A stretch of DNA of 62,932 nucleotides from Hirudo medicinalis (taxonomy: Eukaryota; Annelida; Clitellata; Hirudinida; Hirudinidae), in NCBI GenBank assembly GCA_011800805.1, contig MPNW01000393.1, forward strand, positions 9,458 to 72,389. The letters run 5' to 3'. How positions within the stretch are numbered: the first letter of the stretch is position 1; the number at the start of each line of letters is the position of its first letter. Both the position numbers and the translations under genes were made by a program. Below the pieces are notes generated by a model. That model was not told the origin of the DNA. It made no database searches and saw only the letters and a list, made by a program, of their open reading frames with translations. Below, in pieces: positions 49,561-62,899 of the stretch.

Positions 49561-50735
49561 AATGTTCAAGCAAATGAGAATTTTGTAATTAATATTTTGT
49601 AATTTTAACAAACAAATATTATTGTTAATTACATTATAATGTTGTAATGTAATCATGTAGATATTATTAATATTGTTATTATTATTGTTGTTATTATTAT
49701 TATTGTTATTATTATTATTGTTGTTATTATTGTTGTTGTTGTTATTATTATTATCGTTATGTTAATAAAAATACTAGCATGCAGTACTTTTCATTGAATG
49801 ACTTGAATAAGATGGAGGGCAAATACTGCACTCTGTCGAATGTTTTGTAAAAATAAAATGTTAAAATATTCGCCAGGTGTTGACATAGAAATGTTGCAAA
49901 TTGTTGTTGCTGTTGCGTGTTTTGTTGTTGAATCTCGAATTTCAAATTTTAAAGTCAAATGTTTGATGTTAATTTGTTTATACTTCGTGAAAATTCTGAA
50001 CTTCTTTGTTGGTCAGCAAATGGTGGATGATGTGTTCGATGAATAAAAGGACATTCGATTGTAATTTTATAATTTTCTTAATAAATGGCTTCATGAATTT
50101 CCGTGTTTTAGAAACAACATTTTCATGAAGAACAATGCAAGCAGGAGTTAAAAATAATTGCAACAATTGCAACGGTGATAATAATAATAATAAAAATGAT
50201 AATAATAATGATAATGATAATGGCAATAACAATAACAACAACAACAACAATAATAATAATTATGATTACAATAATAATAATATTAATAATAATCGCAATG
50301 ATAATAATAAAAATTGTAATAATTATTAAATGTAAACATGTTAGATTGGTGCCGAAATTATATGAATGAATGTCGTTTGTAATACATTGCATTCAATTCA
50401 TTTTAATTCTGCTCATCGACATGTTCTGATCTCAGTGAAGATCTAAACAAAAAGTGTTGAAGAAACAGAAGATAGTATTGCTGGTCGCTTCGAAGATGAT
50501 GATGATGATGATGGCGACGACGATAATTATGATGATGATATCATGATGATGGAAATGATGATCGTTGATGAGATCCGAGATGACACTCCGTCAAAACTTG
50601 GAAGACAAATGTTCGAATTTTCACAAATATCGAAAATATTGCGGTTGAAGTGTAACTTTTGAGATGACAGTGCTGACAATGATGACTATAACTGCGATAC
50701 CTGAGATCCTCGGCATCTGATAGCGATGCTGATGC

Positions 50736-50769
<34 letters not shown>

Positions 50770-52083
50770 ATTCTCCAGGGCATGAGATCCACGTTGGGAA
50801 TATTTTAAAGTGATTACCTCTCCTAATTGAATAAGTGTAATTATAATTGATTATATTTTTGCGATTCTGAATTATTCATTGACCAGGAGCGAATTACCTG
50901 GTGCAATTTAATTCCATCCTTAAAATATATAAATACTAAGCTCTAAAAACATTAAGACCTGATCATCATTGATCATCACCATCATTAGTGATTGTAGTGG
51001 TTGTAATCTTGTACCGCGTAATTGGCTGAATGCAGGAATGTTTGAAATTTGGCTTCTGAGTTGTCTGAGGAATTGATAAGAACTGATAAGGATGGAATGA
51101 GATGGTGACGATGATGATGATGAAGCTAATGCTTATGATGGTGATGATGATGCTTTCGTTGATAGCGTTAATGATGACGATGATGACGATCCAAGGTAAT
51201 GCTCATGATGAAGACAAGATTCATCCCTTAGAAACGTGATCAGCAAAATGTCCTTGGGAATGTTGACGTCACGTTTTGAGTCTGAATTTGTAAACTTTCA
51301 AATAATTTAAAAAGATTTTATAAATTTTAGAGAGTTCTTCAAAAATGTTGTTCTAATCACGTCATCGGGTCCTCAAAATGTAATTAGTTTATTACGACTT
51401 TTAATCGATTTACTTCAAATATTAGCTGATAAAAACAGCTATTTTAATTCATGCTAATTTATTCACAAATGAAATAGCTTGGTTTTTTACGAATAAAATG
51501 ACCTTGAAACCCTCAATATAATGAACTGATAATTATTCGTAAATAATTTAAAAGTTGAGAAGTAAATTAGCGTAACAAGTTATAATTAAAATAATAACAA
51601 GTTATTACAAGCTATTAATAATAAAATATTATTTATTATGTCTTCAGTTATAAAATGAATTTCCTTTGAATATCGCAGAATCACGAACACACGAGTCAAA
51701 AGTTTGCACAGTCTGCTCAAAAGACTGGTCGAAATCTATGAATGAATTTAATGAACTGAACAATAACAGCAATTTTAGTTTTTCTTGGCTTAATAAAAAG
51801 AAAAATAAAATCAAACTATTTAATTCGATTGTAATTTTGTTAACAATTTGATCGCTTTTAACTATTGATTAATCGTTAATTAACGCACGATTAATTATCA
51901 CAGAAATCATTAATCGTTAACAGCTAAATAACTCTAATTGAAACATTTGAACTTCAAAATGAACTGTTTATAATTCCTCTTAAATTCAATTTAAATAATT
52001 TAATATTTAAATACAAGGTCTTAATACAAAAAAGTTAGTGTCAAGGGAAATATAAGTTAATGTCTCCTTAATTCCCGAGATAT

Positions 52084-52243
52084 AACTTGATTGAATACAT
52101 AATTCGGTTGAATACATAATTCGGTTGAATACATAATTTTGTTGAATACAAAACTTGGTTGAATACAAAACTTGGTTGAATACATAACTTGGTTGAATAC
52201 AAAACTTGGTTGAATACATAATTCGGTTGAATACATAACCTGG
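52084..52243 (+). repeat. 17-bp minisatellite (GGTTGAATACATAATTC)n
   Basis: About nine copies with AATTCG / AAACTTG variants arranged in blocks. Confidence 0.9.
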
Positions 52244-54051
52244 TCACAGTTAATCACAGTTAACCAGGTGATTAGGACGTGTGAATTAGGTGTTTGAATC
52301 CGTGCAGCCAGATGCTACTGACCCTTTGGGGCATCAAAGTGAATACCAGAGTGATTAAGTTTGTGGTGATACCACGATGCAGGTGATGATGTGTTGATGA
52401 AGGTGATGATGATGACGACGACGAAGACGATGATGATGATGATAATGATGATGACGATGATGATGACAATGATGATGACAGTGATGATAGTGGTGATGAT
52501 AGTGGTGATGATGTCAATGATGATAGTGGTGATGATGTCGATGATGGCAATGGTGATGGTGATGATGGTTGTGCCAACGACCGTGAATCTACCACGGCAT
52601 AACAATGATGCTCAGATTCATAGGAAATTTGTTTCAGCAAACATTTGAAACTGTCCTGAGTGTCATCATTTCATCATCAGAGTTGTCATCGTTATAATTA
52701 TGAATAATCATCGGAGTTGCCATAGTTATAATTATAAATAATCATCACTAGTACTTCATTATTATCAACGTCAGTTTAGAAATAGAATAGAAATAGAAAC
52801 TTTGTGTTTTTGAGTGGATTTCTGCTCTGTTGTTGAATTATTTCCTTCCTAACAAAATATAAATAGATGAATGAATGAATGAATGAGTGAATGAATGAAT
52901 TAATTAATAAGTAAGTAAATAAATAAAAACATAAATAATAAATAAATGAATGAATGAGTGAGTGAATGAAATGAATAGATTAACAACAACAATGAAAACC
53001 CACCAACAACATTTCAACAACAAACTGTTCCTTTTCCAATTCGTTTCACAAAACAATTAGCATTTTCATTTCACATTGTCTCGGCTTCAATGTGTCACGG
53101 AATATCTTATTATTTGACTTTATCACATGAATACAAATTATTATTTGACTTTATCACATGAATACAAATTATTGTTACTAAATGCGAGTGCTGCTTAAGC
53201 AGTGATAATCGCACAAATTTAATAAAAATCCGATCAAGTCGAGTTTATTTGAGCGCGAGAATCATTTGCCGAGATCCAAAGTCTGCATTTTCAAGAATTT
53301 CTCCCAGAAATAATCAATGTTTTACTCAAGGAAAATCCGTTTCACAAATAACTAATCGTAAAATCACTGAATAAATTTTATTTTATTGAATTCAAGTTAT
53401 TCAGATTTTATTTTTTAATAAAATGCAATATGTAAATATAAATTTAATAAAGTTTAAGGTTGAAATCCTTGCATAAGAACTGAGGAGGAACGTGAAAATG
53501 ATTGATCGAGGAAATGAGAAAGACATGAGTGACAGTCGAGTTGCATTTGTTGGCTCCTATTTCACAAGACGCCTTAGGTGGAGTAACAGTCTCCTTAAAA
53601 ATTCAAGAAGGACCAAGGATGTTATGGGGATCAGAAACCCAATCCCTCATTAAGCCATTAATTCATCCGAACAAATGCATTCATTCACTCTTCAATTAAT
53701 TCATTCATTCACCGTGAAACTCACAACCCCCTTCGATCATTCACTCACTCATTCATTCATTCATTCATTCATTTCTTAATTCATTATTCATTATTCAAAT
53801 CTACTCACCATGAAACTCAGACTCTTTCGTTCTCTCATTCAATCATCGATGCATGCACTCATCGGCATGAATGCCTCAAGTAAAGCACGCATCTTTCGCT
53901 CAAAAGCTGGTTTCTCCGAAGAACTCGTCTGTTCGTCAGCAGAAATGGCGGGAGTCGCGTGGCTGTTTTTATCGCAATTTTAGGTTTTCCTCTTTCTAGG
54001 TTTATTTTTCAAATTTTTACAGCAATCCATTTGTTGTGACTTTGAAAGGCA

Positions 54052-54174
54052 AAATGAAGTTTTACCCTCAATTAGAATCTCGGTGAAACATACGAAATGA
54101 AGTTTTACCCTCAATTAGAATCTCGGTGAAACATACGAAATGAAGTTTTACCCTCAATTAGAATCTCGGTGAAT
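54052..54174 (+). repeat. 43-bp tandem repeat just upstream of the neuroligin start
   Basis: Almost three near-identical 43-bp units, each containing TGAAGTTTTACCCTCAATTA, ending about 40 bp before the neuroligin ATG. It therefore lies in the 5' UTR or core promoter. Confidence 0.95.
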
Positions 54175-54214
54175 GATACTTTCTCCTTCTTGAATTAAAA
54201 ACCTCACAAGGAAA

Positions 54215-54818
54215 ATGTTTCGTTTCCACCTGATCGTGAAGCAATTCCTGCTGATCGTCGTCATCACGTTCATCCACCTGCAATGGCCTCGTATGCAACT
54301 TTCTACTTTCATCGAGTCCTTAGCACGCGGGAGTGGAATCATCCATTTACTCCGACATCCATCCCCAGGACCGTGTTTTCATTCGGGGCTTCCGATCCAC
54401 CCAAGCACATCACGTGACACCACTCCAGCCATTTCTTGGGGGGCAGACGCCAGAAGGTACGCCTCCAGGATGAGTCCAAGAATCGTGAACACTCAATACG
54501 GCAAACTGAGGGGAATTTTAATCGCTCTGCCACACCGGGATTTACCAGTGGTGGAGGGTTTCTTCGGCCTCCCCTATGCCTCCCTTCTCGGCGGAGAACT
54601 TCGTTTCATGCCACCCACAGCTCCAATGGAAAAATGGGAGGAAATCAGAGTGGCGATCGATTTCAAGTCCGTGTGTCCCCAGAGGAAGCCGAACATCGAA
54701 GAGCTGGAAAGCAGGGGAACCCCGCGAGTGAGGCTCGAGTTTTACAAACGACTTCTTCCATTTCTTGAGAATCAACACGAGGAATGTCTCAACCTCAACA
54801 TTTACCTTCCTTTCAGAG
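54215..54818 (+). CDS. NLGN: neuroligin, first coding exon (gene continues beyond the window)
   Basis: A postsynaptic adhesion protein of the carboxylesterase-fold family that binds neurexin. This exon gives 201 residues and ends in phase 1 at AGAG/GTTCAT. It opens with a signal peptide (MFRFHLIVKQFLLIVVITFI). After a variable linker comes the esterase N-lobe: RIVNTQYGKLRGILI, VVEGFFGLPYASLLGGELRF, PTAPMEKWEEIR and SVCPQ. LEFYKRLLPFLENQHEECLNLNIYLP then corresponds to the ENQSEDCLYLNV segment of insect neuroligins. The RLEF-KRLLPFLENQ stretch favours neuroligin over other cholinesterase-like proteins. No second exon is visible in the next 8.1 kb, so intron 1 is very long. The ATG is the only one upstream of the signal peptide. 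Confidence 0.87.
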
Positions 54819-56232
54819 GTTCATTTTGTTTTAATTAAAGCGGTTAAAATCCACACTTTTAAATTGTTTCACAAATTTCTGTTGCTGTAAAGTTTCGCAA
54901 ATAAGTCTGCCATCTTAAGCTTTCAATTGTTGTATTTTTGTTAAACAACTCAAGCAAAACAAACCTGGTCTTCGTGGCTCTGGAATGGAAAATCTCAAAT
55001 AATTACCTTTTAATTAAGCGACCATAAACAACACTCCTCATTCGCTTCACGCAACAACAACAACAAAAAACAACAACAACAACAACAACAACAGCAGTAG
55101 CAGCAACAACGACATCAACAGCAATTGTTTCTTTTGCATGTTTCTGAGTTTTAATTGGTTGCAAGAGGAAGCAGTTGTCTGAACATAAAATATAAAAAAT
55201 GAGGTAAAACTCACCTCATCACGTACAAAACTCAACTTTAATTGGCCTCCAATGGCGTAAACTTACTTCCTCAATTTCCAGTTTTTCCCACAAGGATTAT
55301 TAAAAGTTCTTGGAAGTAACAAAATTAGTTTAAAGAATATTTATGAGGCAGAAATTCATAAATGTAATACTTAATTATGCATGTTAACGAAGGGAATTAT
55401 TTATTTTCATACTTAATTAAATGCTTTTATGTATTTGTGTTGTTGTTATCATTGAATGTTTGATGCATTTGTGTTGTTATTTTGCAATAAAATTCTAAAT
55501 TCTCATCGGAAAAACCGTCGGTAAAAATAGCCGCAAACAACGAGGCTTGAGTTGCTGGATCTTCGAAATGATTGGTTGTGGAGATGAATGACGTCACAAC
55601 ACGAAAGGGGAGGGCAGAATTGGGGGGAGTTAGAGTAGCAGGTGCAAGAGGAGTTGGTGGCTTCTTTGGTGTTTGATGGATGCTTGGCAGGTGCACTTGA
55701 TGGCCACCCACTGAGTGACCACCTCTGAAGAAGTTCAAAAGATGATTTGAAATCGTTTCGAATAACTGGACTCATCCTTATAACTTGCAACAATTTCTCA
55801 TGCACTGTGTGTGGTAAAAACGATGTATAACAATAAATTAACAAATAAATAATAAAAATTAGCAGCGGATTTTAGGAAAGACGTGAAGGATGAATGTGAT
55901 CATTGTCGGGGTAATAGAGCCCGGTTGAATGTGTTACAAAAGTTTTTGCGGCCATAATATGCATACAAATACGTATTTTATACACTCACGAAACAATAAC
56001 ATGAACATAAACAAAACACTCGAGTGGATACATAAACTATTGTATCGGTAGAACAAGACCAGACGAACAAAACACTGACATACAAAACCATGATACGAGC
56101 ATTTGCAGAGACCAGCCACTTGTCATTGAGTTGGTTGCATGATAAAATATTTCATGGCTGATAACAAGTTCTTGTTGCTTCATTCCATTCACAAATCTCC
56201 ACTCGTACATTTCTCCTTTTCAATTGCAATTG

Positions 56233-56295
56233 CTTCTGTTGACCTCCCTCTGTTCTTCTGTTGACCTCCCTCTGTTCTTCTGTTGACCTCCCTCT
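56233..56295 (+). repeat. 22-bp tandem repeat, three copies
   Basis: Perfect units containing CTTCTGTTGACCTCCCTCTG. Confidence 0.95.
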
Positions 56296-57646
56296 CCTGA
56301 GATTGCAACGTGTCCACCGATGTTCGGGCAGCTTCTCTTTTGAATCTTAGGGAAAAACAGCTTTTTAGATTTTAGTTGGTAGAGCTGATGATGCCCCATG
56401 ATGGTGATGATGGTGGTGGTGATGGTGGTGATGATGATGGTGATGACGACGACGATGATGTTACTGTTGTTGGTGGTGAAGGATACAAGAAATGCAACTA
56501 CGTGTAATTCGATTTATTTATTTTTTCTTAAATCAACTTAATTTTAGCAAATTAATTAATATACTTAACGACTTAATTGATTAACGAGCCAATAAACTTG
56601 AAAATATTATTTCAATAATTTAAAACAAATTAGAAACAAAGCGATGCTAAGTTTTATTCAAATTGATTTGGAAGTCGCGTGCTTTAATGAAACCAATAAA
56701 AACACTGGATTCCTCCTGACTAAAATTTAATGGATTTTTCGAAAAAATTAGAAGCACCTAATTATTTATGAATAATACTCGAATAAATGCAAAAATATTG
56801 AAATGTAAATATTAATATTAATATAAAAATAAATACATAATGTTTTTAAAATATATTTAGAAATATCGGGAAAATGTTTCAATCTTCAGTCCTTGTTTCA
56901 TGGGATTTGTGTCAAGTCAAAGGTCAAGTTATCTGTTATTGAATCTTTGGTTGCACCTCAGCCTGGATTAATGACTAATTAATAACACTAATTAACATAA
57001 TCTAGGCTTCGATTAGCGATGTAAACATGAACATAAATATATGAATATTCAGTAACTTGAGGTCACGTGTGAAATGTGCAGTGTGTCGTTGTGCCTTCAT
57101 TTGCTTCCTCTGGAAGGTTCCCTCCTTTCATTCGTCATCATTAACCGAACGAATGTACAATCATTTCATGTTTTGTGCCATATTCTGGAAATGGCGATTT
57201 TTGTTGATATTATTGTTCTTAATATTTATGTTACAAATACAAAAATAATGATATTATTGTCGTTGTTATGATTATTGTTGTTGTTGTTATTGTTATTGCT
57301 GTTGTTGTTATTATTATTGTTATTTTATTTTCCTGGAAAGTGGATAGAGTTGTTTGAGCCGCAAGAAAATGACTTTTATTATTTACAGTCTTTGTTGAAT
57401 GCCCGCACTGAAGGAGTATCAGTCGCATGGGAGTAGCCTATCGATTGTTGTTGTTGAAAGATGCTGTTGTTGTTGAAAGATGCTGTTGTTGTTGAAAGAT
57501 GTTGTTGTTGTTGAAAGTTGTTGTTGCTGTTTAAAGACGTTGTTGTTGTTGTTGTTGTTGGGATTGTTTCAAATCGATATCTTTGTTGAAAATTCTCAGT
57601 TCAAGAACAAGACCTTCTTAAAACATCGTCATCATCATATCATCAN

Positions 57647-57709
<63 letters not shown>

Positions 57710-57715
57710 GTTATT
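57647..57715 (+). repeat. (ATT)n microsatellite beginning at an N
   Basis: A long pure ATT run after the ambiguous base at 57646. The length is likely polymorphic or mis-assembled. Confidence 0.9.
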
Positions 57716-58296
57716 GTTATCATCATCATTACTGTCGCTGTTGTCGCAACAAAACTTAACCATAAACCCTATTAGTGCTTGCATCTTAAAGCATCTCAAT
57801 CCTCCATTAATTAAATGTAATTCGAATGATTTCCTGAAATTAATGTTTAATTAATTTGTTGAAACTGTGGTTGTCGTGTTTGCATTGTTTTCATTTTTCA
57901 ACAAAACACGTTCTTAAAATATTTTGGTTTCAAGACTTAAATAAAGAAAATTCTTCTTATTTTTGCAGATTTTTGGTGGTCAGTGTTGCTGAAATGTGTC
58001 GCAGTCAATTATGCAGCTCATATAATGTAATATATAAATAATAAAATATATAATTAATATCATAAATAAATAATATAATGTAAATAATATAATATATGAA
58101 TAATATAATATATAAATAGTTAAATAGTAATTGAAACTCTTCTCGAGCTCCGACAGGAATCTTCAGAGAGGACATCCCTTCTATGGGAGGTTCGGTTTTT
58201 TAATCCTCTGACGCTCTTTGGGGTAGGGCCACATACGCTGATCAGACAGGTGTTCCAAGACGTCCTCCCACGGTGGTCCATTGTTGTATTGTAATT

Positions 58297-58480
58297 GTAG
58301 TTCATTTATATAGCGCCATATGCATAGCGTCAGAGGCGCTTCTTGTTAACCATTTATATGGCTAATATAACCATTTACATGGCGCTCCTTCCCAAGGGCG
58401 CTTGCGGCAGTGCAGGCTGGGTTTCGAACACGACACATTACGACTGTTGCCATTACCGCCGTACGCAGGAACTAAAACCC
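58297..58480 (+). repeat. best copy of the GCGCC-hairpin repeat
   Basis: TTTATATAGCGCCATATGCA...AGAGGCGC forms a hairpin, followed by GTTAACCATTTATATGGC, a partial second copy of that arm, GGCGCTTGCGGCAGTGCAGG and ACACATTACGACTGTTGCCA. The blocks match 13350-13485. A GGGTTTCGAAC word resembles a tRNA B box, so a SINE origin is possible but unproven. Confidence 0.65.
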
Positions 58481-58499
58481 ATTCGACCAACCTGCACGC

Positions 58500-59255
58500 C
58501 CGTGTTGGGCCTGCTGCAGGCCGCCTTTAGATCCGCTCGCTTTTCATCTCCCTCCTTTCTTGAACTATTTAAGAGGCTCTGACTGGGGCGCTCGCCTTGG
58601 ACCATCTTTCAAAATGGTTCCAGCCCACGCTATGGCGGTCATACTGGATCTGACTTCTTAACTCCTCAAAGGTTTCTTCCGACATTCTGGTTTCTTCTTG
58701 GGCCTTGAGTTTTCTTCCTGATTTCAGCAGCCGGTTGATTTCGCTGATATTGGGTCCGCAGAATTGCTAATCATCAGCTGCGTTCTGATCTTCCCCACTT
58801 TGTATTCCTCGACAATGGACAATGGACAGCCGTGCTTTCTTGCTGTAAAGAGCAACCGAAGATAACCCAGATGGGAGTCCCAGCCTTACCCCTGACTTTA
58901 CGACAGACGCTTCCTAGGCTTTCCACGTGTTCTTCCGATGCTTACGCACTCTAGGAATTCTTTGGCCCGCTAAAAAGAAGAACGCAGAACTTTTCAATTT
59001 TCGCGAATTTTGCCTCTTTCTAGGGCGAGGATTCTGGACTTCTTGAACGACACTCTGTACCACCAGAGCAGGTCGTTTACCTTGTTTATGGTTTTTTGCA
59101 CCACCTGCTTTCTGCTTGATTGGGGGCTTGATTGTATAAGGACCTCGCCGATGTGCGCCTCTGGAATGCATGGATCCCCTGCATTGAGGATGAGTTCAAT
59201 CCCCAGTACAATGAGGGCGGGAGAGATAACGCATCTCATGCAATACCAACTATAT
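58500..59255 (-). mobile_element. degenerate LINE reverse-transcriptase remnant of a second clade
   Basis: Minus-strand frames with shifts read MRCVISPALIVLGIELIL, the block after the polymerase core (59180-59239). VNDLLWWYRVSFKKSRILAL...GKIREN (59000-59080) follows, then LAGQRIPRV (about 58960) and LPLSIVEEYKV-like residues (GCPLSIVEEYKVGKIRTQL, about 58780-58840). This order is that of non-LTR polymerases with a CVISP motif, and differs from the CR1/Jockey remnant at 43390. The region is clearly more GC-rich than its flanks. No catalytic aspartates are visible. The clade is uncertain. Confidence 0.6.
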
Positions 59256-60104
59256 AAATAATAAATATATATTTAATATAACATATAGATAATGTAATAT
59301 ATAAATAATAAACTATATAATTAATATAATATGTAAATAATTTAACATGTAAATAATATAATAAAAAGATAAAATAATATACAAATAATATATAATATAA
59401 TTAATATAATATATAAATAATTTATTACATAAATAACATAATATCTAAATAAATAAATCATAAGTTTAACAAAAAGATCTTCCTGGATGTGTCAATGATT
59501 GAGAGATCTCATGGATGGCAGAGCACAAAGGATGCATTGGATCGTCTGATTCTCAACTTGTGGATGCCAACTGATAACTCATTCGTCAACAACTTCTCAA
59601 GTTTTATTTTTGCAATTTTTACTTGAAGCAATTATTTATTTATTTTTTATTTTTAAACATATTTATTTAATGAATTGATTTAAAATAAACAAACCTTTAA
59701 AAATACATTGCCGTTTAAACTACTAAAAACTTTCATAAATAAATTCTTTAATTGACTGCCTAAGTTATTCCTGATATTTGTAATTGTAATGAATATATAT
59801 TTTAATAATTCCGAATTTTGAGAACAATTTAAGAGCACGAGATATAATCAATAATTGTTTAGAAATGAACTGATAGGCTAATAATCTGCTTGCACAGCAC
59901 TATCTTCACGAAGTACAACATTTGCACTTGTTGATAAATATTTATTACTTTAATACTTTCAATTATCAAATTCAATTTTAGTCGACATTTCTTGATGTTA
60001 AGCAATCATTTACTCTTTGCGACAATTGACTTTAATTTCTTAACGAGATTATTGGTGGAGTTTAATTCCTTTAAAACAAATCTCCCATAACACACGTCAC
60101 CGAT

Positions 60105-60240
60105 GCAATCATCATCGTCATCATCATCGTCATCGTCGTCGTCGTCGTCGTCGTCATCAACATCATCATCATCAACGACATCGTCGTCATCATCATCACC
60201 GTCATCATCGTCGTCATCACCAATGCAATCCCTTCCATCA
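60105..60240. repeat. ATC/GTC microsatellite
   Basis: CAT/CGT triplets with a pure GTC core. Confidence 0.9.
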
Positions 60241-60861
60241 CAAGCGTCCTCCACACTGAGAAACACCCTCATCAACTTCAAATTTCTTTGCAAACATCAG
60301 AATTTATTTACATTCACCTCAAATATCTTCAATTTCAACTTCATTCCAAAGGATGTTGTCCTAAAAAAAACACCTAGAACAGCCATCAAGGAAACCCCAA
60401 ACAAAATGTCGCCATTATCCACCTTTGTCATCGCTGTTAATTATTTTATTTACATAAATATTTATTTCAATTGATGCGTGGTTTTATTGACGAATAAAAT
60501 ATATTTACGTAATCTCTTTAAATAACTCAATTCGGATTGAAAACACATTCAACCAACATCCACATTGAATTAAATGCTATCTAAATATGTGAAAAAACAT
60601 TATTAATCACATTATTACGTTACAAATAAAAATTATTGTACTTGTAAATCATTATAAAATATTAGAAATGAAAATTATTATAAATTATAAACAGCATCAC
60701 AAAAAGGCAGAAGTAAGAAAAATCACTTCAGAGCTGTTGAGAAGTTAAAATAACAGACGTGGAATTATCTGCTTATCAATCATTTATAGGAAGTCATTTG
60801 AGTCTTATCAAGTGAGGTCTCTGAATGATAGAGGGATAATAAAGAAGACTGCTGCTATCAC

Positions 60862-60959
60862 TGAGACTATCATTGAGACTATCATTGAGACTATCATTGA
60901 GACTTTCACTGAGACTATCATTGAGACTATCATTAAGGCTGTCATTGAGACTATCATTG
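60862..60959 (+). repeat. 12-bp minisatellite (GAGACTATCATT)n
   Basis: Eight copies. As the unit is a multiple of three it keeps a TIIE-repeating frame open, which I take as a by-product. Confidence 0.9.
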
Positions 60960-61180
60960 GTTCTTCAACAGGGGAAAAGTCCCTGCAATTCGTCACATTA
61001 AGATCCTCTCAGCCCATGAAGAACCAACCCAAGTCAACTTGAAGATACTCTGAAAGATGGATTGAGACAATAAAAGATTACACGAGTCCCAGCGCTCTCA
61101 GGTTCAAGTCCAGTTGGAGAATGTTAACCTCACTTACGTACTCTATGTTCCAACTTGTCACTGGATTAAAAATATAAAAC

Positions 61181-61215
<35 letters not shown>

Positions 61216-61891
61216 TATATTATTAATATTGTTTTTACTAATTATTTGTTGTCATATTGTTACTAAAAGCATTAATGATGTTGCTATTGAGTTGTTATTT
61301 TTGTCAAATTGATGTGTTGTTGACATTGTTGTTGGTGGTAAATATTTGTATTTGCATTCAAAATAACAGGAACATGCATCGCATGTTGGTGCATGGATTT
61401 CGTGTGAAAATTTGAAAGCATCCTGATTAGAAGTCCATAATGACCCAATTATGCCTCATTAAACCTAAGACTTCTTGTTGGACCTTTGAAGATTTGTTGC
61501 GAAACTATCCTTCAACAATTCGTTCGCATGTTGCTCAACATTCTTTGATGTCGCTCAACATTATGCCTGTTTCGATTATGACCAAGTACGGAAACAATTT
61601 TGATTTCAAAACATTAAACCATCGATTCATCTAAAATCCAAATCTCCAAATTTTAATCAAAAGTCTGAAATTCTTCTTACATCCAACATCCATCAGGATT
61701 GATTCATATTTTGTTATAATTTATATTTGTTTATTTTAAATTTGTTTTGCAACTCGTGATCTTATTCTTCATGTTGTTATTTGACTTTTTATTTTATTAT
61801 TTGCGTCACACAAACATATTCACAAACTCTTTAAAGAGTTATTACGAACATTCCTCCGCAATCTGTGGATGTTTAAGTTGTTCAAATTAAT

Positions 61892-61995
61892 AATTTCAAT
61901 CAAATTATCAATTTCAATCAAATTATCAATTTCAATCAAATTATCAATTTCAATCAAATTATCAATTTCAATCAAATTATCAATTTTAATCAATT
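61892..61995 (+). repeat. 18-bp minisatellite (AATTTCAATCAAATTATC)n
   Basis: Nearly six perfect copies. Confidence 0.95.
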
Positions 61996-62819
61996 TATTC
62001 TTGAAATGCGAACAAATTTTATTAAAGCATATTTTTATTGTTATTATTAATAAGTTATCATTATTATTAAATGTAATTATTATTATTTTTTGTTATCACG
62101 AAAGTGAAAGCTTAAAAATCTTGATATTGCGAATAAAAATCTATTTATGTAATTTGTCTGATTTTCCTTTTTAATACATTTATTATCTTTTATTATTTGA
62201 ATTATATTTATTTTATTCATTAAATTTATTATTAGTTTTATTATAATTATTATATTTCTTATTATTTGTATTATATTTATTGTTATATATAATTTAGTTA
62301 TTTTTTTATTATATTTATCGCTTAAAAACAAATTTTTCGAAAATGATTCGCGTCAGGTTTGTAAATCTGTGCAATCCAAACTCACAAAGTTTATTTCCTC
62401 AGTGGGAGGCTCATAAATATTCATGAGTTATTGGCGACAAATGTCCATCAGAAAATATTTGATTCGAAGTATGATTACATCCATTAAATGCGATGAGCGT
62501 AATTATTCTTGTGCAACTCGACGCCGTCAAGAACATTCTGACATTTCTCGGATTGTAACCGAAACTTCAAATTTTTTAAAAAAACCCTTTCCTATAAATT
62601 ATGACTTGTTTTTGTACAGACATTTTTACGGGATGGCTTTCCTGAGTTTAAAACATGGGATCATTTGTAACGTTTTGTTTAAACTGAAAAGATCATAAAT
62701 TGCAATTACAAACGACGTAATGGAATCATTTTCAATGAACTCGTGCGATAAAATACCATTTCAGACTTAATAATGACCTTAGTTTGTTTTTACACTCAGC
62801 AATTATTATTATTGTTGTT

Positions 62820-62821
62820 AC

Positions 62822-62899
<78 letters not shown>

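Larger units (their letters stand above)
49561..54214. other. intergenic stretch between the EB-type gene and neuroligin
   Basis: Only repeats are seen: ATT/GTT (49660-49760), AAT (50178-50330), GAT (50490-50560, 50735-50770, 51100-51200), a 17-bp minisatellite (52084-52243), GAT/ATG (52395-52575), GAAT (52865-52975), ATTC (53640-53790) and the 43-bp repeat (54052-54174). No coding signal outside low-complexity frames. Confidence 0.65.

Noticed and set aside
61090..61115. tRNA B-box-like word GGTTCAAGTCC
   Set aside because: I could not fold a cloverleaf or find an A box at the right distance.
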